Shown: positions 60,476 through 64,000 of the stretch, in pieces
How the letters are laid out: every line of letters starts with the position of its first letter
Numbering within the stretch: position 1 is the first letter of the stretch
Assembly (NCBI RefSeq): GCF_901709675.1
Contig: NC_051087.1
Coordinates: forward strand, 11,239,884-11,303,883
Length of the DNA stretch: 64,000 bases
Source: Syngnathus acus
Taxonomy: Eukaryota; Chordata; Actinopteri; Syngnathiformes; Syngnathidae
Reading direction: 5' to 3'
Position numbers and translations under genes: made by a program
Notes under the pieces: model-generated
Seen by the model: only the letters and a program-made list of their open reading frames with translations
The model's database searches: none
What the model was told of the DNA's origin: nothing

Positions 60476-63400
60476 AAAATCACTTGTGTAATTCTACTGA
60501 GCGACAGATGGGAAAACCAACCAACCAAGGGATGCGTGATAACATAACCTCTGTGGGGAAGACAATGAAAGGCCAAAGTAATAAAATGTCCAAATGTGTA
60601 ACTGATTCAAACTAAATAATTTAGCCTTTGTGAAGACAAGGCTGCGTGAAACAGTTCTACTGTGTTAGACATTAGGATATGTGGTCCACCACACAGAAGG
60701 TAATAAACATAAGACAGTTTTTTGGGTGGGAGGGCCTGGAATGGACTGTCTTTTCCATTTATTTCAATGGGGAAAGACTTTTAATATGAGGGGTTGACTT
60801 ACGAGCGTGGTCACAATCTCAAGGCACCACTGTAAAAACAACAAATATTTACAAAAACCGCCACGGAAATAAAACTACAGCATTGTGGTCCCTCTTGACC
60901 TGTCCTTTCAAGCTTTGAAATGGCTAATTGAACATCTCTTACAATTTCTTTGCTCCGTTTACACCTTAGATAATTAGATCCAATTATTGTTAATAACTCT
61001 AGGCAAGAAGCCTTTGTTATCAAGGTCAGTATGGTCTGACAGTACTTCAGAGGTACTCTGCCCTCATCTGCACTTTCCAGTTAATTATGCCCAACACGCA
61101 CACTTTTGTGTTACGTTTCTCTTGTGTGTTGCTCTACACATATCTCCTTATTCATGTACTTCAAAGACCATTTTCTATAAGCTCTCTAAGCAAGAGAGAG
61201 AGGCACATGACCAAGAAGACTACTTTTATACATGAGGCAGACAATCGAGTATATTACTTCAAGCTGATTGGGTGATGTGGCAGCTTGTGCAACCTACCAA
61301 CCTTGTCTTGACCAATCACGGCAAATTAAAGAAGCACAAACCTCTTTTCCAGCTAAAAATGCACAAAGCGCCTCTCGCTACTCTTCTAAAAACAAACTGA
61401 GTAACTCTGCCAGAACAGAATTAATTGCAGCGTCCAGTGGTTTCTCCAGTTTGATTAGTATATCTGATTCCCCCAGCCATAGCATATCTACCCAATTCAC
61501 AAAAAAAGTCAAACTAAATCATTCCCCCTTTCACAAAAATCTCAATGCGCCCAATTTTATGCCAAGCGCAGACCACTTTCTGTCAGGTGGGTCAAGGCCT
61601 AGCGTTGTGCACCAGCACGCGCAGTTGAGCACAGTCTACCAAAATACGGCCCAGCAAGTTTACAAAAGTTCAAGAACTGGGTTATAATTGGGTTATATAT
61701 AATTCAGCCAACATAAAGATATAAAAACTACTACAATGCTAATTCATGCCTTTCTTTATGGTAATTAACAAATTGCCATCACACTGTCTTTGCTTCATTC
61801 ATCCGTCTTTGTGCACTTAGATCTGGCATACAATCCCATCACAAATCTGTTTGCTGACTGCTAATCCTCTTGTTGGTTGAATATTGATTTTAACCTATAA
61901 AACACATTTTCACAAGGATTAACGAAGTAATGACATCTCAACTTTGAATGCCCTGCTTTAGACTTATGCACCACTGAGCTGTGTATTGAATACCTTTTTC
62001 CATTCTACTTCAATTACCGATTTTTAGCTTTCAACAGTGGGGCACTAAAACCTTGAGAGTGAGTGGCAAGGAGGATGATTAACACAGCTATGAGATCCTC
62101 AAGGAGACTTACACATGAATACACAGGCACCCTGTGATGGCTCAAGACTGGCTATGCTCAAACATTCTTAAGGGAATTACATCCTATAATTTGAAGTGCT
62201 GCAATGTGATACATGACATGAGCATCTGTAGATTCTCGAAAAACAAGCAGATGTTTCTGCCGTCAGTAGTTTTACAGTAAAACAAGCCAATTGGTGTTGA
62301 TTAAATATCAAGTGGCAGCAGGGGCAGAGCAAGAACGTTTTCAGTGAGGTGGCCTTACAATGACGCACATACACAATAGGGCTGGACGATTACAGCAAAA
62401 AAACAACAACACTATTATTAAAAGATAATATTTATTCAACTACTAAAAGTCAACTCCTCAAAACTATGATCGTAGTTTCATGCCCATTCATCACTGCATG
62501 TTAAAGAGTCTGTTCATGAACATTTTGTTTTTGTATAAAATTGCCTTTAAAATTTCATATGAAATTGAAGAATTTTGCATTTTCATTCTGTTACAGTCAC
62601 ACCTTTGGTGCCTTGCATCTTTGCATACATTAAAACCTTGATTAAGCATTTCCCTTATAGCTCCATCATATTTATATTTATCTTGTGTTTTTTCGCAAGT
62701 CATTGTATCTTACACCATCTTAGTTGAAAATGTGTGTTGAAAAATGTCCTTATATTATTTGTATCCTCGCATTCTGCGGAAATGAAAATTCTTTGAATCC
62801 TTGCATGGAGACTCAACTTTAAATATAATGTGACCATTGTGGCCTCCGTTCATATTTTACATGATTATGTTTTTACAATGTTCTGGACTTGGGGCCCAAA
62901 TATTGTGACACTCATTGCTGTTTTGAGAGATGTTCCCCTATGTCAATGTTTAATTTTACTCTTGGTTGTTTTCACTGTTGGCACGGAAATTTAATTGGCT
63001 TCTAACCGATATATTTTCAGGTTTTAAGCATGCATTTAATCAATTGGCAGCATTCTGCTAGTGTGTGCGTGTTTGTGTGTGTATGTGTGGCACAGCGTGC
63101 GGCTACGAGACACTGAAATAATAACTCATCTCATCCTTTCTTCTGCCTGCTAAGTCTGCTAATGAACATGCTCAGGCGCCTGTGGTTAGTAACACACGGT
63201 GATGCATGTCAAAAGCCTATCAATAAATTCCAATAGAAAACCAGGCATTTTTAACATATTTTGAAAAAGCACAATTATAAATCCCATTTTATAATTTTCT
63301 ATCTGAGTGAGACTTAAATTGATTAAATGCAGAGATTAAACCTACTTAATAGTTTTTACATTTGTCTTTATCAAAATATTATTAACTCTTTATCCTTTAA

Positions 63401-64000
63401 TAGGTAGGATTTTTAACCCTTATTTGTTGTCTAAAAGTTTCCTTTTTTTTTCCTTCTGCATTTTTAAGTCATGAAAGTTTCACTGTCTAATCTAACTTGC
63501 ATGTCCGAAAATTTTTTTTTGCATAATATTCAAAGTATGTAGCTATGTGTTTATTAGGTTTTCCATTTTTATATTTCAAATTAGAACGAGGTTTTTGATG
63601 TTTTCATTTTGGTGACATATTTTGTCAGTTGAAGCCAATGGTAAATGATAAAATATAGCCAATTGTAAAAACAATGCTCTTTCATTTCTTCTGTAATTGT
63701 TTCACTCACCAGATGCCACATAAAATCTCTACCTCGAGGGCCACATTTGGTACTAGAGCCAGACTCCGACTTTCCTAACCTAACAGTTAAAAGCATGTAC
63801 AGCACTCCAAATGTGGTCACCGTCTTGAGGCTTAAAAAGAAACACTCATCTAGCCTGAGGTGTACGTGAGCCTGAGGTACTGTAGCGATGATCAAGTAGG
63901 ACAACTTTACATATTTCTATTCAAGCTGAGATTTAGTCACACAGAAATACACAAACACCAACCTGCACAAGTAAACATGCAAGTATAGAGTGTTAAGATA
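60476..64000. other. Intergenic; unassigned 139-codon frame at 61268-61687
   Basis: The frame at 61268-61687 (plus) is serine/asparagine/glutamine-rich with no family resemblance, membrane segment or splice context; chance is the likelier explanation. A GT-rich patch lies at 63061-63087. No other feature is supported up to the right edge. Confidence 0.45.

Overview
This looks like teleost nuclear DNA. Genes are split by GT-AG introns, and the repeats are typical of fish genomes: hAT-like MITEs, fish LINE tails ending in ATCT or GATG repeats, tRNA-derived SINEs and a Tc1-like relic. No bacterial or organellar features were seen. The species cannot be named from the sequence alone.

Genes fill only the first ~12 kb. 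(1) Positions 221-2755 on the minus strand hold the first eight coding exons of SCLT1 (sodium channel and clathrin linker 1), a coiled-coil protein of the centriolar distal appendage. The gene runs off the left edge. (2) C4orf33 (UPF0462 family) lies head-to-head with it on the plus strand, six exons, 3853-5057. SCLT1 and C4orf33 are also neighbours in human (4q28), which supports both calls. (3) Positions 5982-12066 on the minus strand hold a second SCLT1 copy, sixteen exons, open and in phase from the equivalent of exon 5 to a stop codon. Its counterparts of exons 1-3 were not found and exon 4 is at best a decayed relic. Exons 5-8 therefore occur twice, so this is a duplicated SCLT1 flanking C4orf33 and not one dispersed gene.

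From ~12.6 kb to 64 kb I find no convincing host gene. In human the region beyond C4orf33 is a large gene desert reaching toward PCDH10, so a desert here is plausible, but that link is inference. The stretch holds LINE relics (12.6-13.7, 19.1-19.65 and 42.66-42.94 kb), four copies of one ~320-bp hAT-type MITE, other hAT-like elements, a TIR element inserted in a LINE tail, a perfect 304-bp inverted fold-back at 25.1-25.4 kb, a Ty3/gypsy reverse-transcriptase scrap, a Tc1-like relic at ~60 kb, SINEs and many microsatellites.

The most notable signal is the SCLT1 duplication. The left copy has the conserved N-terminal half in view and a transposon-derived segment directly upstream of its start. 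The right copy has lost the N-terminal exons but keeps a well conserved C-terminal half.
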